In this document: one piece after another, positions 21,589-34,424 of the stretch
Numbering within the stretch: position 1 is the stretch's first letter
Layout of the letters: the number at the start of each line of letters is the position of its first letter
Assembly: GCF_002198095.1 (NCBI RefSeq)
Contig: NZ_NHMK01000009.1
Location: 744,001 to 808,000, forward strand
Length of the DNA: 64,000 nucleotides
Origin: Deinococcus indicus
Lineage (GTDB): Bacteria; Deinococcota; Deinococci; Deinococcales; Deinococcaceae
Direction: 5' to 3'
The notes under the pieces: model-generated
The model's database searches: none
What the model saw: only the letters and a program-made list of their open reading frames with translations
What the model was told of the DNA's origin: nothing
Program-made: the position numbers and the translations under genes

Positions 21589-22284
21589 ATGTTTCCCCAC
21601 TCCCGGCGTGAATACCTGCCCTTCCTGCGTCAGCACTGGCGGTCGCTGCTGCTGGCGCTGCTGGGCGTGCTGGTGCCTTTCGCACTGTTCACGCACCTGA
21701 CGTACGAGGTCTTCCGGGAGGGTGGGTTCCCGTGGGACCGGGGGGTGCTGGACTGGTACGCGCAGCGGCGCACGCCGGCCCTGACCTGGGTGGCCGAGGC
21801 ACTCGCCACGCTGGGGGGCGTGGCGGTCCTGCCGTTCGTGACCCTGCTGGTGGCGTGGCTGCTGGCGGGCCGGGGTGGCCGGGCGCACGGCTGGTTCCTG
21901 GTGTCGGGCGTGGCGGGCGCCACCCTGCTGAACGTCACGGCGAAACTGGTGTTCCAGCGGCCCCGTCCGGACGAACTGCTGGCCGTGCTGAACGAGCCGG
22001 GATTCAGTTTCCCCAGCGGGCACGCCATGTCGAACGCGGCGTTCGGCTTCGCGCTGACGCTGGTGTTCTGGCGGTCGAGGGCCGGGTGGCCGGTCGCGGT
22101 GTTCGGGTTGCTGTGGGCGCTGGCGGTCGGCGCGAGCCGCAACTACCTGGGCGTGCATTACCCGTCGGATGTGCTGGCGGGTTTCACGGCGAGCGTGGCG
22201 TGGGTGGCGGGTCTGTACACGGTGATGGCGCGGCGCTGGCCGCAGCTGCGGGGCTCTCCGGCGGGCCCGCGCGACACCCGCTGA
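21589..22284 (+). CDS. PAP2-family phosphatase, membrane
   Basis: The 231-residue membrane protein has about five or six hydrophobic helices and the acid-phosphatase signature in three parts: KLVFQRPRP (motif 1, Lys and Arg), PSGHAMS (motif 2, His) and [16 protein letters not shown] (motif 3, Arg and nucleophile His). Relatives remove phosphate from phosphatidate, phosphatidylglycerol phosphate or undecaprenyl pyrophosphate, and these cannot be separated by eye. TGTAAT ends 6 nt before the ATG, so the mRNA may be leaderless. A palindromic repeat and a strong hairpin lie downstream. Confidence 0.9.
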   Translation: MFPHSRREYLPFLRQHWRSLLLALLGVLVPFALFTHLTYEVFREGGFPWDRGVLDWYAQRRTPALTWVAEALATLGGVAVLPFVTLLVAWLLAGRGGRAHGWFLVSGVAGATLLNVTAKLVFQRPRPDELLAVLNEPGFSFPSGHAMSNAAFGFALTLVFWRSRAGWPVAVFGLLWALAVGASRNYLGVHYPSDVLAGFTASVAWVAGLYTVMARRWPQLRGSPAGPRDTR

Positions 22285-22310
22285 GGGCGGGTCGGATGGA
22301 TGGCGTGAGT

Positions 22311-22368
22311 GAGTAAGATCATCAAGTGAAATCATTCACGATTTTGGCAAATCGTGAATGATTTACTC
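22311..22368. repeat. palindromic intergenic repeat, copy C (perfect 16-bp arms)
   Basis: The arm at 22329-22344 (key bases ATTCACGATTT) is an exact reverse complement of 22349-22364 with a 4-nt loop. An outer GAGTAA/TTACTC pair (22311-22316, 22363-22368) adds a second layer. It is the most symmetrical of the four copies and lies between convergent genes. Confidence 0.8.
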
Positions 22369-22405
22369 GCTCTCCCCCTCCGCTCCCTGTCCCTCCTCAA
22401 CGGAA

Positions 22406-22445
22406 GGGGGCGCGGAAGCTCCATCCGGTAGCCTTCCGCGCCCCC
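22406..22445. terminator. terminator-like hairpin, 13-bp stem
   Basis: GGGGGCGCGGAAG (22406-22418) pairs exactly with 22433-22445. It lies just beyond the lysC stop and after repeat C, between convergent PAP2 and lysC, so it can serve either strand. Confidence 0.75.
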
Positions 22446-22458
22446 TCCGCTCAGCTGC

Positions 22459-23865
22459 TCAGGCCGTCACGGACCGGCCGAGGTTGAAGGCCGCGTGCAC
22501 GGCGCGGGTCGCCTCGTCCACATGCTCGGCCTCCACGGCCACGCTGACGTTCAGTTCGCTGCTGCCCTGCGAGATCATCAGGATGTTCACGTCGGCGGCG
22601 GCCAGGGCCGTGAACAGGCGGGCCGACACGCCCTTCTGCCCGCGCATGCCGCTGCCCACGATCGCCAGGACGGCCACGTGGTCCTGCTGCTCGACCTTCA
22701 GTTCCAGGCTCACGCCGGCGCGCAGGGCGTTCAGGGTGCGTTCGGCGTCGGTGGTCTGCACGGCCAGCGACACGTTGCTCATGCTGGACGACTGCGAGAC
22801 CATCAGCAGCGTGACGTTCTCGCGGGCAATCGCGTCGAACACGCTGGCGATCACTTCCGGGATGCCCAGCACGCCCGCGCCGCTCACGTTGATGATGCTC
22901 ACGTTGCGGATGGCGGTCACGGCCTTGACCGGGTGCCCGGCCTCGTCGCGCGGCTGCGCCTGCACCAGCGTCCCGGCGAAGTCCGGATCGGCGGAGTTCT
23001 TCAGGCGCAGCGGAATGCCGCTGTCCTGCAATGGCGTGACCGCCAGGGGGTGCAGGACCTTCGCGCCGAAGTACGCGAGTTCCATGACCTCGCCATAGCT
23101 CAGGACGTCCACGTTGCGGGCGTCCGCGACGACGCGCGGGTCGGCGCTCATGACGCCGTCCACGTCCTTCCAGCCCCAGACCTCGGTGGCGCTCAGGGCC
23201 TTGCCGATGATCGTGGCGCTGAAGTCGGTGCCGCCGCGCCCGAGGGTCGTGATCGCGCCCTTCTCGGTCTCGCCCATGAAGCCCGCCACGACCGGCGTGA
23301 CCCCGGCGCTCAGCAGGCCGCTGAGGCGGTCCTTGATGCGTTCGTACGTGCCGGGCAGCGGGCGCGCGTTCCCGAAGTGCGTGTCGGTTACGATGCCGGC
23401 CTCGCCGCCGGACAGGTGGTGGGCACGCAGGCCGTCCTGTTCGAGCGCGAGTTTCATCAGGGGCGCGGAGAGGCGCTCGCCGAACGCGACGATCAGGTCG
23501 CGGCTGCGGGGCGTCAGTTCGCGCAGCAGGTACACGCCGTACACGGCCTGCCGGAGCGTCTCGTGCATCTCGCGGATCTCGCGGACGGTGTCGCTGTCGG
23601 GGGCCGCGCCGAGTTCCTGCGCGGCCGTGAAGTGCCGGGTGCGCATGGCGGCGATCTCGTCGTTGGCGCTGGCGATGTCGCCGGACTGCGCGGCGTCCGC
23701 GAGTTTCAGCAGCTGGTTGGTGACGCCGGCCATGGCCGACACGACCACCACGACCTTCACGCCCTCGCGGATGCTGCGGGCGGCCAGGGACGCGCTGTGG
23801 CGGACGGCGCGGGCGTCCTGCATGTTCGTCCCGCCGTATTTCATGACCAGAAGCGACTCGTTCAT
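22459..23865 (-). CDS. lysC: aspartate kinase
   Basis: The 468-residue enzyme phosphorylates aspartate, the first step to lysine, threonine, methionine and diaminopimelate. The kinase domain has VMKYGGTNM (residues 7-15), FGERLSAPL near 130, [10 protein letters not shown] near 210 (substrate Ser/Thr block) and [13 protein letters not shown] near 235. Two ACT domains (about 320-465, with [12 protein letters not shown] and [11 protein letters not shown]) bind the feedback inhibitor. The fused ACT pair and length fit the large, monofunctional LysC class. TACTCT lies 5 nt before the ATG. No lysine riboswitch is visible. Confidence 0.95.
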   Translation of the reverse strand: MNESLLVMKYGGTNMQDARAVRHSASLAARSIREGVKVVVVVSAMAGVTNQLLKLADAAQSGDIASANDEIAAMRTRHFTAAQELGAAPDSDTVREIREMHETLRQAVYGVYLLRELTPRSRDLIVAFGERLSAPLMKLALEQDGLRAHHLSGGEAGIVTDTHFGNARPLPGTYERIKDRLSGLLSAGVTPVVAGFMGETEKGAITTLGRGGTDFSATIIGKALSATEVWGWKDVDGVMSADPRVVADARNVDVLSYGEVMELAYFGAKVLHPLAVTPLQDSGIPLRLKNSADPDFAGTLVQAQPRDEAGHPVKAVTAIRNVSIINVSGAGVLGIPEVIASVFDAIARENVTLLMVSQSSSMSNVSLAVQTTDAERTLNALRAGVSLELKVEQQDHVAVLAIVGSGMRGQKGVSARLFTALAAADVNILMISQGSSELNVSVAVEAEHVDEATRAVHAAFNLGRSVTA

Positions 23866-23986
23866 GCCTGAGAGTATGCCGCGCCGCCGCCCGCGCCGCC
23901 CACAGGCGTCTGAGCAGGGCGGCGACCTTCAGGGAAGCTGGAGGGGGGTTCACGGGTTCTTCACAGGAGCCCGGCAGAATACTCGT

Positions 23987-24541
23987 GTGAACAACTACCT
24001 GCGTCCGCTGTGTGTCCTCGTGCTCGCCACCACCCTGCCCGGAGCGGCGCAGGCGGCCACGTACCGCGCCGCCGACGGCACCGCCACCTTCAATTACCGG
24101 GTGACGGTCGTCCCGGTCCCCGGCACCATGACGGGCGTCACGGCGAACGTCACGCTCGACCCGCAGGACCTCGCAGCCACGCGCGGCACCGTCACGGTGC
24201 CCGTCTCGACCCTGAAAACCGGGATCGCGCTGCGCGACAACCACGCCAAGGGGGCCGGGGCGCTGGGAACGGCGCAGTTCCCGAACGCCACCTTCGAACT
24301 GACCGCCCTGACCGGCGGGAAGCTGACCGAGGGCCAGACCGTCGCGACGACCGCGACCGGCAGACTGACCGTCAAGGGCACCACGAAGACCATCACGGCG
24401 CCCATCAAGGCGACCCTGACCGGCGGGAAGGTGAACGTGAGCACGCAGTTCAAGTTCAATCCCTACGACTTCAACGTGCGCTACCAGGGCGGCGCGGACA
24501 CTGTCACCGTGGATGTGACGTTCGTGCTGAGTACCAACTGA
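23987..24541 (+). CDS. secreted YceI-family protein
   Basis: The 184-residue protein has a signal peptide (hydrophobic residues 5-18, cleavage likely after AQA at 23). The YceI lipocalin-like beta barrel follows: TFNYRVTVVPVPGTMTGVTANVTL, DNHAKGAGALGTAQFPNATFEL and VDVTFVLSTN at the end. The family binds polyprenoid or other amphipathic molecules in the periplasm, and the ligand here is unknown. GTG 23987 is the start that gives a complete signal peptide. AGGAG lies some way upstream (about 18 nt), so start assignment is moderate. Confidence 0.87.
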   Translation: MNNYLRPLCVLVLATTLPGAAQAATYRAADGTATFNYRVTVVPVPGTMTGVTANVTLDPQDLAATRGTVTVPVSTLKTGIALRDNHAKGAGALGTAQFPNATFELTALTGGKLTEGQTVATTATGRLTVKGTTKTITAPIKATLTGGKVNVSTQFKFNPYDFNVRYQGGADTVTVDVTFVLSTN

Positions 24542-24674
24542 GCGGCGGAAATCCGGCGGGTCGGGCGGAAAACGGGCGCTGGGACGGCCCTGTTTCCGCC
24601 CAGATCGTTTTGAACCCGGTTCACCAATCCGTTGGTGTGCAGAGGACACGAAGTCAGGTGTTGACAGGACGGGT

Positions 24675-24680
24675 TACACT
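24675..24680 (+). promoter_or_regulatory. candidate -10 box of the gap operon
   Basis: TACACT lies 5 nt before ATG 24686 of a mini-ORF that overlaps gap. A consensus TTGACA at 24661-24666 is too close (8 nt) to serve this box and would need a poor ACATGC box instead, so the exact promoter is uncertain. Confidence 0.4.
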
Positions 24681-24685
24681 GCGAC

Positions 24686-25734
<1,049 letters not shown>

Positions 25735-25752
25735 ACACCGCCCGGTGATGGT

Positions 25753-25798
25753 TGATGGTTGATGGTTTCCCGACTGTCGACCATCAACCATCATTTTT
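25753..25798 (+). terminator. hairpin with T run between gap and pgk, built of GATGGTTGATGG repeat
   Basis: TGATGGTTGATGGT (25753-25766) pairs exactly with 25780-25793 and is followed by TTTTT. It looks like an intrinsic terminator, probably partial since pgk has no clear promoter of its own. The arm sequence recurs near 27.79, 35.2 and 60.84 kb. Confidence 0.7.
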
Positions 25799-25835
25799 GC
25801 CTGCCCTTTTCACCTGCCTTTGCCCTGGAGGAATC

Positions 25836-27004
<1,169 letters not shown>

Positions 27005-27008
<4 letters not shown>

Positions 27009-27736
27009 AGAACCTGCTGGCACTCAACTGGAAGATGAACAAGACGCCCAGCGAGGCGCAGGCCTGGGCGCAGGAACTCGCGGCAGGACTGACCACCGGC
27101 GAGGCGCAACTGGCCGTGATGGCGCCCGCCATCATGCTGCCCGCGCTGGCCACGAACCTCCCGGCCGGCGTGGCGTTCGGCGGGCAGGACGTGTCCGCGC
27201 ACGAATCCGGCGCCTACACCGGCGAGATCAGCGCCGCGATGCTGGCCGACGTGGGCGCCCGTTACGCCGTCGTGGGCCACAGCGAACGCCGCGAGTACCA
27301 CGGCGAGACCGACGCCACCGTCGCCGCCAAGGCCCGGCAGGCGCAGGCGCACGGCCTGACGCCCATTGTGTGCGTCGGCGAGGGCCTGGACGTGCGCGAG
27401 AAGGGCGAGCACGTGCCCTACACCCTGGCGCAACTGGAAGGCAGCCTCGAGGGCGTCGGGCCGGACGTGGTCGTCGCGTACGAACCCGTATGGGCCATCG
27501 GCACCGGCAAGACCGCCACCGCCGACGACGCCGAGGAACTCGCCCTCGCCATCCGCGAGGCCCTCACCGTCCGCTACGGCAGCGACGCCGACCGCATCCA
27601 GGTGCTGTACGGCGGCAGCGTCAAACCCGACAACATCGCCAGCATCTGCGCCAAACCCAACGTGAACGGCGCGCTGGTCGGCGGCGCGAGCCTCAAGGTC
27701 GCCGACGTCATCGGCATGAACGACGCCCTGAAGTAA
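27005..27736 (+). CDS. tpiA: triosephosphate isomerase
   Basis: The 243-residue TIM-barrel enzyme interconverts dihydroxyacetone phosphate and glyceraldehyde-3-phosphate. It shows LNWKMNKT with catalytic Lys near residue 10, [12 protein letters not shown] with the catalytic His near 95, [15 protein letters not shown] with the catalytic Glu near 160 and the flexible loop, and [10 protein letters not shown] near 205. It is the last gene of the gap-pgk-tpiA operon and is followed by a perfect terminator hairpin. Confidence 0.97.
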
Positions 27737-27753
27737 CGCGGGGGCAAGACAGA

Positions 27754-27789
27754 CAGGAGCAGCGGCCAGTTTCCCGGCCGCTGCTCCTG
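27754..27789 (+). terminator. operon terminator after tpiA
   Basis: CAGGAGCAGCGGCC (27754-27767) and its exact reverse complement (27776-27789) form a 14-bp stem with an 8-nt loop. A GTTGATGG tandem repeat follows directly (27789-27811). Confidence 0.82.
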
Positions 27790-27871
27790 TTGATGGTTGA
27801 TGGTTGATGGCGGATGGTCAACAGCGTGTGCGCGGCACCTGCGCCCAGGTCAACCCCGGCCTACCGCCCGC

Positions 27872-29254
<1,383 letters not shown>

Positions 29255-29267
29255 GGGGGCTCCGGGC

Positions 29268-30737
29268 TTACAGGGCGCGCAGGTCGTGCGTGAGGGTCTG
29301 GAGGGCGTGGGCGGCGTGCCGGTACTTCCGGCCGAGGGTGGCGTACAGGGGGGCGTCGGTGTCGGGTTCGACGGTGTCGAAGGTCAGGGTGTGTGGGAGG
29401 TCCAGTCCGGCACTGCGGGCGGCGATCCGGGCCGCGCCGAAGGCACTACCTTCGAACAGGTCGGCGCCGTCGGGAATGAGGACGGGGGCGTTCAGGGCGT
29501 TCGCCAGGACGCGCAGCCACGCGCGGGAGCGGGTCAGGCCGCCGGTCGCGCGGTACTCGCGCAGGGGTTGCGTGCCGCTGGCGAGCAGGTCGGACAGCCA
29601 CGCGAGGTGCAGGGCGACGCCTTCCATGCCGGCGCGGGCGATGTCGCCCTGGGTGTGGTGCAGGCCCAGGCCCAGCAGGTTGCCGCTGACGTGCGGGTCC
29701 CACAGCGGGGCGCGTTCGCCGCTCAGGGCGGGCAAGAACAGCAGCCCGCGTGCGCCGGGGGTGGTGGCGTGCAGCAGATCGTCGAGGTCGTGGGGGACGT
29801 TCAGGTGGTCGCGCAGCCAGTTCAGGACGATGCCGGCGTTGTTGCTGGGGCCGCCGGTCAGGTAGCGTTCCTGGGCGCTGTGGTCGGCGCGGTAGCTGAA
29901 CAGGTGGGCGTGCGGGTCGGTGGCGGGGCGGGGCGTGAAGGTGCGGATGGCGCTGCTGGTCCCGACGGACAGGGCCGCCTGGTCGGGTCGGGTGATGCCG
30001 AGGCCCTCGGTGGCGGTCACGCCGTCGCTGGCGCCGATGGCCCAGTGGGCGGCGGCGAGGCGCGGGTAGCGGGCGCGGTAGGTGGGTTGCAGGGGCGGCA
30101 GCGGCGTCTCGATGGGGTGCACGGCGGGCAGTTGCCCGGTGGTGACGCCGGCCTGCGCGAGGGCCTGCGGGTCGTAGGTGCCGCCGCGTCCGAGCAGGCC
30201 GGTGGCGGAGGCGGTGCTCTGGTCGGTCCAGTACACGCCGAAGAAGCGGCGCAGCAGTTCTTCCTTCACGCCGCTGACGCGTTCCACGTCATGCAGTTGC
30301 CCGGCCGTGTGCAGCGCGGCGAGTTTCACGGCGGGCGTCATGGGGTGCCAGGGCACGCCGGTCTGCGCGTGCAGGTGCGTGACGGGGTGGCCGCCGGTGC
30401 CGGCGCGCAGGTCCGCGAAGGTGAACACGTCGGACGGACCGCCGGGGCGGATCAGGGTCAGGGTGTGCATGGCGCTGCTGAATCCGGCGGCCTGGGGGGT
30501 CAGGTCGTGGCGGGTCAGGTACTCTTCCATGCCGCCGAGGGCGAGCGTGAAGGCCTGCATCAGGTCCGGGAGGCGCTGGGTGGCCTGTCCGGGCTGCTCG
30601 GCGTGCAGGGGGTAGGGGAACTGCAGGCGGTGGCGTTCGGCGCTGCCGTGGAACAGCACGGCTTTCAGGGCGGTGGTGCCGAGATCGAAGGCGACCACCA
30701 GCGGCGGGCTGGGTGGGGAGTGGGTGGGATTCGGCAT
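29268..30737 (-). CDS. FGGY-family gluconokinase
   Basis: The 489-residue sugar kinase has an N-terminal ASKHA fold with VAFDLGTTALKAVLF (residues 15-29, phosphate 1), the middle FGGY block GATDGVTA-like IGASDGVTATEGLG with the catalytic Asp, and GGPSNNAGIVLNW plus the adenosine site TGGLTRSRAWL. FGGY kinases of this branch phosphorylate gluconate to 6-phosphogluconate, which feeds the pentose phosphate pathway. The GntP permease next to it supports gluconate over xylulose. GGAGG precedes the ATG, and a perfect palindromic operator lies 17 bp upstream. Confidence 0.9.
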   Translation of the reverse strand: MPNPTHSPPSPPLVVAFDLGTTALKAVLFHGSAERHRLQFPYPLHAEQPGQATQRLPDLMQAFTLALGGMEEYLTRHDLTPQAAGFSSAMHTLTLIRPGGPSDVFTFADLRAGTGGHPVTHLHAQTGVPWHPMTPAVKLAALHTAGQLHDVERVSGVKEELLRRFFGVYWTDQSTASATGLLGRGGTYDPQALAQAGVTTGQLPAVHPIETPLPPLQPTYRARYPRLAAAHWAIGASDGVTATEGLGITRPDQAALSVGTSSAIRTFTPRPATDPHAHLFSYRADHSAQERYLTGGPSNNAGIVLNWLRDHLNVPHDLDDLLHATTPGARGLLFLPALSGERAPLWDPHVSGNLLGLGLHHTQGDIARAGMEGVALHLAWLSDLLASGTQPLREYRATGGLTRSRAWLRVLANALNAPVLIPDGADLFEGSAFGAARIAARSAGLDLPHTLTFDTVEPDTDAPLYATLGRKYRHAAHALQTLTHDLRAL

Positions 30738-30753
30738 GGGCCTCCGGCGCGCT

Positions 30754-30769
30754 CTGTTAGCGCTAACAG
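30754..30769. promoter_or_regulatory. perfect LacI-family operator before the gluconate operon
   Basis: CTGTTAGCGCTAACAG is a perfect 16-bp palindrome with the central CG typical of LacI/GntR-type sites. It lies between the mapped -10 box and the kinase ATG (about +16 to +31 of the transcript), where a bound repressor would block elongation. Confidence 0.85.
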
Positions 30770-30791
30770 GGTGGTGCAGTTGAGATACGGC

Positions 30792-30820
30792 ACGTTAGGC
30801 CGTGCCGGTGCGGAAGTCAA
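30792..30820 (-). promoter_or_regulatory. promoter of the gluconate operon
   Basis: On the minus strand TTGACT (30820-30815), exactly 17 nt, then TAACGT (30797-30792). A second inverted repeat, CGGCACG-6-CGTGCCG (30788-30807), overlaps the -10 and may bind another factor. Confidence 0.7.
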
Positions 30821-30845
30821 GCGCCCTGTCCCGGCAACGGCACGG

Positions 30846-31844
30846 TCAGGTCGTCTGCCGCTGGCGAAGTTCGCAGGGGAACGTGACCAGGCCGCCCTTC
30901 AGGGTGGGGGCGTTCAGGCGGCGGGCGACCTCCGCGCCGATCTCCTCGCGGGGGGTGAAGACGGTACTCAGGGCCGGGTGAACGTGCGCGGAGATGCTCA
31001 TGTCGTTGTGCCCCAGGATCGCCACGCGGCCCGGCACGCTCAGACCCTGGCGCAGGCACTCGAACAGCGCCCCGGCCGCCACGTCGTCGTTCGAGAAGTA
31101 GATGGCGTCCACGCCGGGCGTACGGCTCAGCACCCGGCGCAGCAGGATCACGCCCACCTCGATCGAGGAGGCTTCCTCGACATTCTCGGTGGCGCAGGGC
31201 ACGCCGCAGCGTTCCGCCTCGGCCTGAAAGGCCTGCATCCGGCGGGCGTTGCGGGCGTCCCCGACGCCCAGGCAACTGGCGTACGCGAGGTGCCGGTACC
31301 CGCGTTCGATCAGGTGCCGGGCGGCCATCGTCCCAGCCTGCGCGTGGTCGTACCCGATCAGCAGGTCCGCCGGGTTCGGCCGGGCGTCCATGACCTCAAT
31401 GATCCGCACGCCGAAGCGCCGCAGGGCCGGCAGCACGCGCGGGTCGTGGTCCGTGCCCGCCAGGACCATCACGTCGGGCCGCAGGGACAGGAACTGCTGC
31501 GCGGCGCGCCACTCGCGCTGCGGGTCGTACTCGGTCAGGTCGATCGCCAGTTGCCAGCCCGGCTGGGTCAGGCCGCGCTGCACGCCCTCCAGGAACGGCA
31601 CGTACACGCTGTGGTGCAGGGTCGGCAGGACCATCGGCAGCAGGCGCACCGGGGCGCCGCCGGCCAGGGTGCCGGCCATGCGGTTCGGGATGTACCCCAG
31701 GGCGTCCACGGCGGCCTGCACGCGCTCCCGGACCTGGACGGTCACGATGTCCGGGCGGTTCAGGGCGCGGCTGACGGTCATGCTGCTCACGCCGGCATGG
31801 CGGGCCACGTCGGCCAGCGTCACGCCCTTCCCGGTTCCCTTCAT
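30846..31844 (-). CDS. LacI-family transcriptional regulator (gluconate type)
   Basis: The 332-residue regulator has an N-terminal LacI helix-turn-helix (VTLADVARHAGVSSMTVSRAL, about residues 8-28) and hinge helix with YIPNRMAGTLAGG. A periplasmic-binding-protein-like sensor domain ends with DVAAGALFECLRQGLSVPGRVAILGHND. It resembles GntR of the E. coli gluconate system more than LacI itself. It probably represses the downstream kinase and permease through the palindrome at 30754-30769. ATG 31844 follows TATGCT by 7 nt (leaderless); a GTG/ATG further up would overlap that box. Confidence 0.92.
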   Translation of the reverse strand: MKGTGKGVTLADVARHAGVSSMTVSRALNRPDIVTVQVRERVQAAVDALGYIPNRMAGTLAGGAPVRLLPMVLPTLHHSVYVPFLEGVQRGLTQPGWQLAIDLTEYDPQREWRAAQQFLSLRPDVMVLAGTDHDPRVLPALRRFGVRIIEVMDARPNPADLLIGYDHAQAGTMAARHLIERGYRHLAYASCLGVGDARNARRMQAFQAEAERCGVPCATENVEEASSIEVGVILLRRVLSRTPGVDAIYFSNDDVAAGALFECLRQGLSVPGRVAILGHNDMSISAHVHPALSTVFTPREEIGAEVARRLNAPTLKGGLVTFPCELRQRQTT

Positions 31845-31851
31845 GCGCCGG

Positions 31852-31875
31852 AGCATAGCGCGCGGACCGTATAAT
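31852..31875. promoter_or_regulatory. back-to-back leaderless promoters of the LacI regulator and asnS
   Basis: TATGCT on the minus strand (31857-31852) serves the regulator and TATAAT on the plus strand (31870-31875) serves asnS. Only 38 bp separate the two start codons, so each promoter's -35 region must overlap the other gene's -10. Confidence 0.7.
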
Positions 31876-31882
31876 TCCGCTC

Positions 31883-33223
31883 ATGGCTTCAACCAGCATC
31901 CAGAACCTGAAAGCCCACGTGGGCGAGACGGTCACGCTGCACGCGTGGCTGACGGACAAGAGCGGCAAGGGCAAGATCCAGTTCCTGAAACTCCGGGACG
32001 GCAGCGGCTTCGTGCAGGCGACCGTGTTCAAGACCGACATACCCGAGGACGTGTTCGAACTCGCCAAACGCCTCACGCAGGAGCAGGCGGTCACCGTGAC
32101 CGGCGAGGTCCGCGCGGACGACCGGGCGCCGGGCGGCGTGGAACTCAGCGTGCGGGACCTCTCCCCCATCAGCGAGAACCACGGCGAGTACCCCATCACG
32201 CCCAAGGAGCACGGCATCGAGTTCCTGATGGATCACCGGCACGTGTGGCTGCGTCACCGCCGCCCATGGGCGATCATGCGGGTGCGCGACTCCGTGCAGC
32301 GCGCCATCGTGGACTTCTTCCATGGCGAGGGCTTCATCCGTTTCGACGCGCCGTTCTTCACGCCGAACGCCGCCGAGGGCACCACGGAACTGTTTGAAAT
32401 TGACCTGTTCGGCGAGGACAAGGCGTACCTGAGCCAGACCGGGCAGCTGCACGCCGAGGCGGGCGCGTTCGCGTTCGGGAAGGTGTACACCTTCGGCCCG
32501 ACCTTCCGTGCCGAGAAGAGCAAGACGCGGCGCCACCTGCTGGAATTCTGGATGATCGAACCCGAGGTGGTGCCCAGCAACCACACCGAGAACATGGCCC
32601 TGCAGGAGCGCATGGTGAGCTTCATCGTGCGCCGCGTGCTGGACGAGTGCCACGCGGAACTGGATCTGCTGGGCCGCGACGTGAGCAAACTGGCCGGCGC
32701 GGCGGAAGGCAACTACCCGCGCGTCACGTACACCGAGGCGCTGGAAATCATCCGCAAACACATCGAGGACCGCGACCTGCCCCCGAACGTGCAGGAAGAC
32801 GTGCAGCCCGTCGAGTGGGGCGACGACCTGGGCGCGCCGCACGAGACGATCCTGGGGCATCACTTCGACCGGCCCGTGATCATCGAGCGGTACCCGGCGG
32901 CCATCAAGGCGTTCTACATGCAGCCGGACCCCCAGGACCCCCGCGTGGCGCTGTGCGACGACATGATCGCCCCGGACGGCTACGGCGAGATCATCGGCGG
33001 CAGCGAACGCATCCACGACTACGACCTGCTCAAGTCCCGCATCGAGCACGAGGGCCTGCCGCTGGAAGCCTTCGAGTGGTACCTGGACCTGCGCCGCACG
33101 GGCAGCATGCCGCACGCGGGCTTCGGCATGGGCCTGGAGCGCGTGATCGCTTGGATCACCGGCATCGACCACATTCGCGAGGCGATTCCGTTCCCGCGGA
33201 TGCTGACCCGCATGCGTCCCTGA
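31883..33223 (+). CDS. asnS: asparaginyl-tRNA synthetase
   Basis: The 446-residue class II synthetase charges tRNA-Asn directly. An OB-fold anticodon domain (residues 1-115) precedes a catalytic core with [20 protein letters not shown] (motif 2 region, the AsnRS version with Glu-Phe-Trp) and the motif 3 stretch [11 protein letters not shown]. An AspRS would have a different motif 2 loop. TATAAT ends 7 nt before the ATG, so translation begins at the very 5' end of the mRNA. It is divergent from the LacI-type regulator. Confidence 0.95.
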   Translation: MASTSIQNLKAHVGETVTLHAWLTDKSGKGKIQFLKLRDGSGFVQATVFKTDIPEDVFELAKRLTQEQAVTVTGEVRADDRAPGGVELSVRDLSPISENHGEYPITPKEHGIEFLMDHRHVWLRHRRPWAIMRVRDSVQRAIVDFFHGEGFIRFDAPFFTPNAAEGTTELFEIDLFGEDKAYLSQTGQLHAEAGAFAFGKVYTFGPTFRAEKSKTRRHLLEFWMIEPEVVPSNHTENMALQERMVSFIVRRVLDECHAELDLLGRDVSKLAGAAEGNYPRVTYTEALEIIRKHIEDRDLPPNVQEDVQPVEWGDDLGAPHETILGHHFDRPVIIERYPAAIKAFYMQPDPQDPRVALCDDMIAPDGYGEIIGGSERIHDYDLLKSRIEHEGLPLEAFEWYLDLRRTGSMPHAGFGMGLERVIAWITGIDHIREAIPFPRMLTRMRP

Positions 33224-33311
33224 AGACCGGTCGGGTGGGGGCGGGGTGGGCCGGAGACGGCCAGCCTCGCCTCCACTCTGTTTCCCTGGTGGAGTGGCTG
33301 AGCAGGGATTG

Positions 33312-33354
33312 GTAGTAAGTGAATAGTTTCACGATCAATCCAGATCGTGAAAGA
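33312..33354. repeat. TTCACGAT/ATCGTGAA palindromic intergenic repeat, copy D
   Basis: TTTCACGATC (33327-33336) and GATCGTGAAA (33343-33352) pair exactly over 10 bp with a 6-nt loop. The 22-nt 5' arm (33314-33335) is identical to copy B. Unlike A-C it lies between genes in tandem (asnS and the PhzF gene), about 90 nt past the asnS stop. Confidence 0.75.
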
Positions 33355-33445
33355 ATTGTTTGCGACTATCAGTTTCACCGCAGGGCCTGCCCCTGCCTCC
33401 GCACCGGCCCCCGGAACGTCCCGCGCGGTGCGGTAGACTGCCCGC

Positions 33446-34348
33446 ATGATCGCGTATTGCGAGGTGAGTGCCTTCACCGACACGCCCGGACACGGCAACC
33501 GTGCCGGCGTGGTGCTGCACGCCGCCCACCTGACCCGGCAGGACATGCAGTCGCTGGCCGCCATGCTGGACGCCCCGGAAACCGTGTTCGTGCTGGGACA
33601 CGCCGACGGACTGGCGCGCGTGCGCTACTTCACGCCCACCCAGGAGGTCGATTTCTGCGGGCACGCGACCGTCGCGCTGGGCCTCACGCTGGCACAGGCG
33701 GGCCTGTGGCGCGGCGAACCGCTGGCGCTGGACACGCTGGCCGGACGGGTCCCGCTGCGACTGGAATGCCGGGCCGGCGTGCCGTGGCGCGTGTGGATGC
33801 AGCAACCCGCGCCGCAGTACCGCCCGGTACCGCCCACGCTGCGCGCCGAATTGGCGGACTCGCTGGGCCTCGACCCGCGCATGATCCACCGGGGCCTGCC
33901 CATGGCCGCCGCCAGCACCGGCCTGTGGAGCGTGTTCGTACCGCTCCTCGACGCCCTGATCCTGGACGGCCTGGAACCGGACTTCCCACGCATCCACGCG
34001 CTCACCGAGGCGCTGGGCGTGGGCAGCATCTACGCCTACGCCCCGATGGGCGTCAACCGCTTCGCCGCGCGGGACTTCGCGCCCGCCCTGGGCATCCCGG
34101 AAGACCCGGTGACCGGCAGCAGCGGCGGCGCGCTCATGGCCCTGCTCGCCAGCCAGGGGCGCCTGCCGGTCCGGCAGGGCCGCGCCTGCGGCATGATCTA
34201 CCAGGGACACGCGCTCGGCACGCCCGGCGAGATCGAGGTCGAACTGGAACTGACCGGCGAGAAGGTCACCGCCGTCCACGTGGGCGGGCAGGCGACGCTG
34301 GAACGCGAGGGGCAGTGGACGCCCCGCCAGCCCGGCGTGCGCGGCTGA
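33446..34348 (+). CDS. PhzF-family isomerase/epimerase
   Basis: The 300-residue protein has the two-lobed PhzF fold (diaminopimelate-epimerase-like). It shows DAPETVFVL with the catalytic Glu near residue 45, EVDFCGHAT near 72 and [18 protein letters not shown] near 220. The family isomerises small acids without cofactor, and the substrate of most members, including this one, is unknown. No phenazine genes are near. TAGACT ends 6 nt before the ATG (leaderless). Confidence 0.9.
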   Translation: MIAYCEVSAFTDTPGHGNRAGVVLHAAHLTRQDMQSLAAMLDAPETVFVLGHADGLARVRYFTPTQEVDFCGHATVALGLTLAQAGLWRGEPLALDTLAGRVPLRLECRAGVPWRVWMQQPAPQYRPVPPTLRAELADSLGLDPRMIHRGLPMAAASTGLWSVFVPLLDALILDGLEPDFPRIHALTEALGVGSIYAYAPMGVNRFAARDFAPALGIPEDPVTGSSGGALMALLASQGRLPVRQGRACGMIYQGHALGTPGEIEVELELTGEKVTAVHVGGQATLEREGQWTPRQPGVRG

Positions 34349-34424
34349 GCCGACCCCCGGCCGGACCGCCCACCTGTCCACTCTACCGGGCCTTGCGCTG
34401 ACGGTCCGGGCCTATAGTGCCCGG

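Noticed and set aside
25746..25795. GATGGTTGATGG tandem as a CRISPR or minisatellite array
   Set aside because: Only two or three units per site with no unique spacers; it is better read as a hairpin arm.
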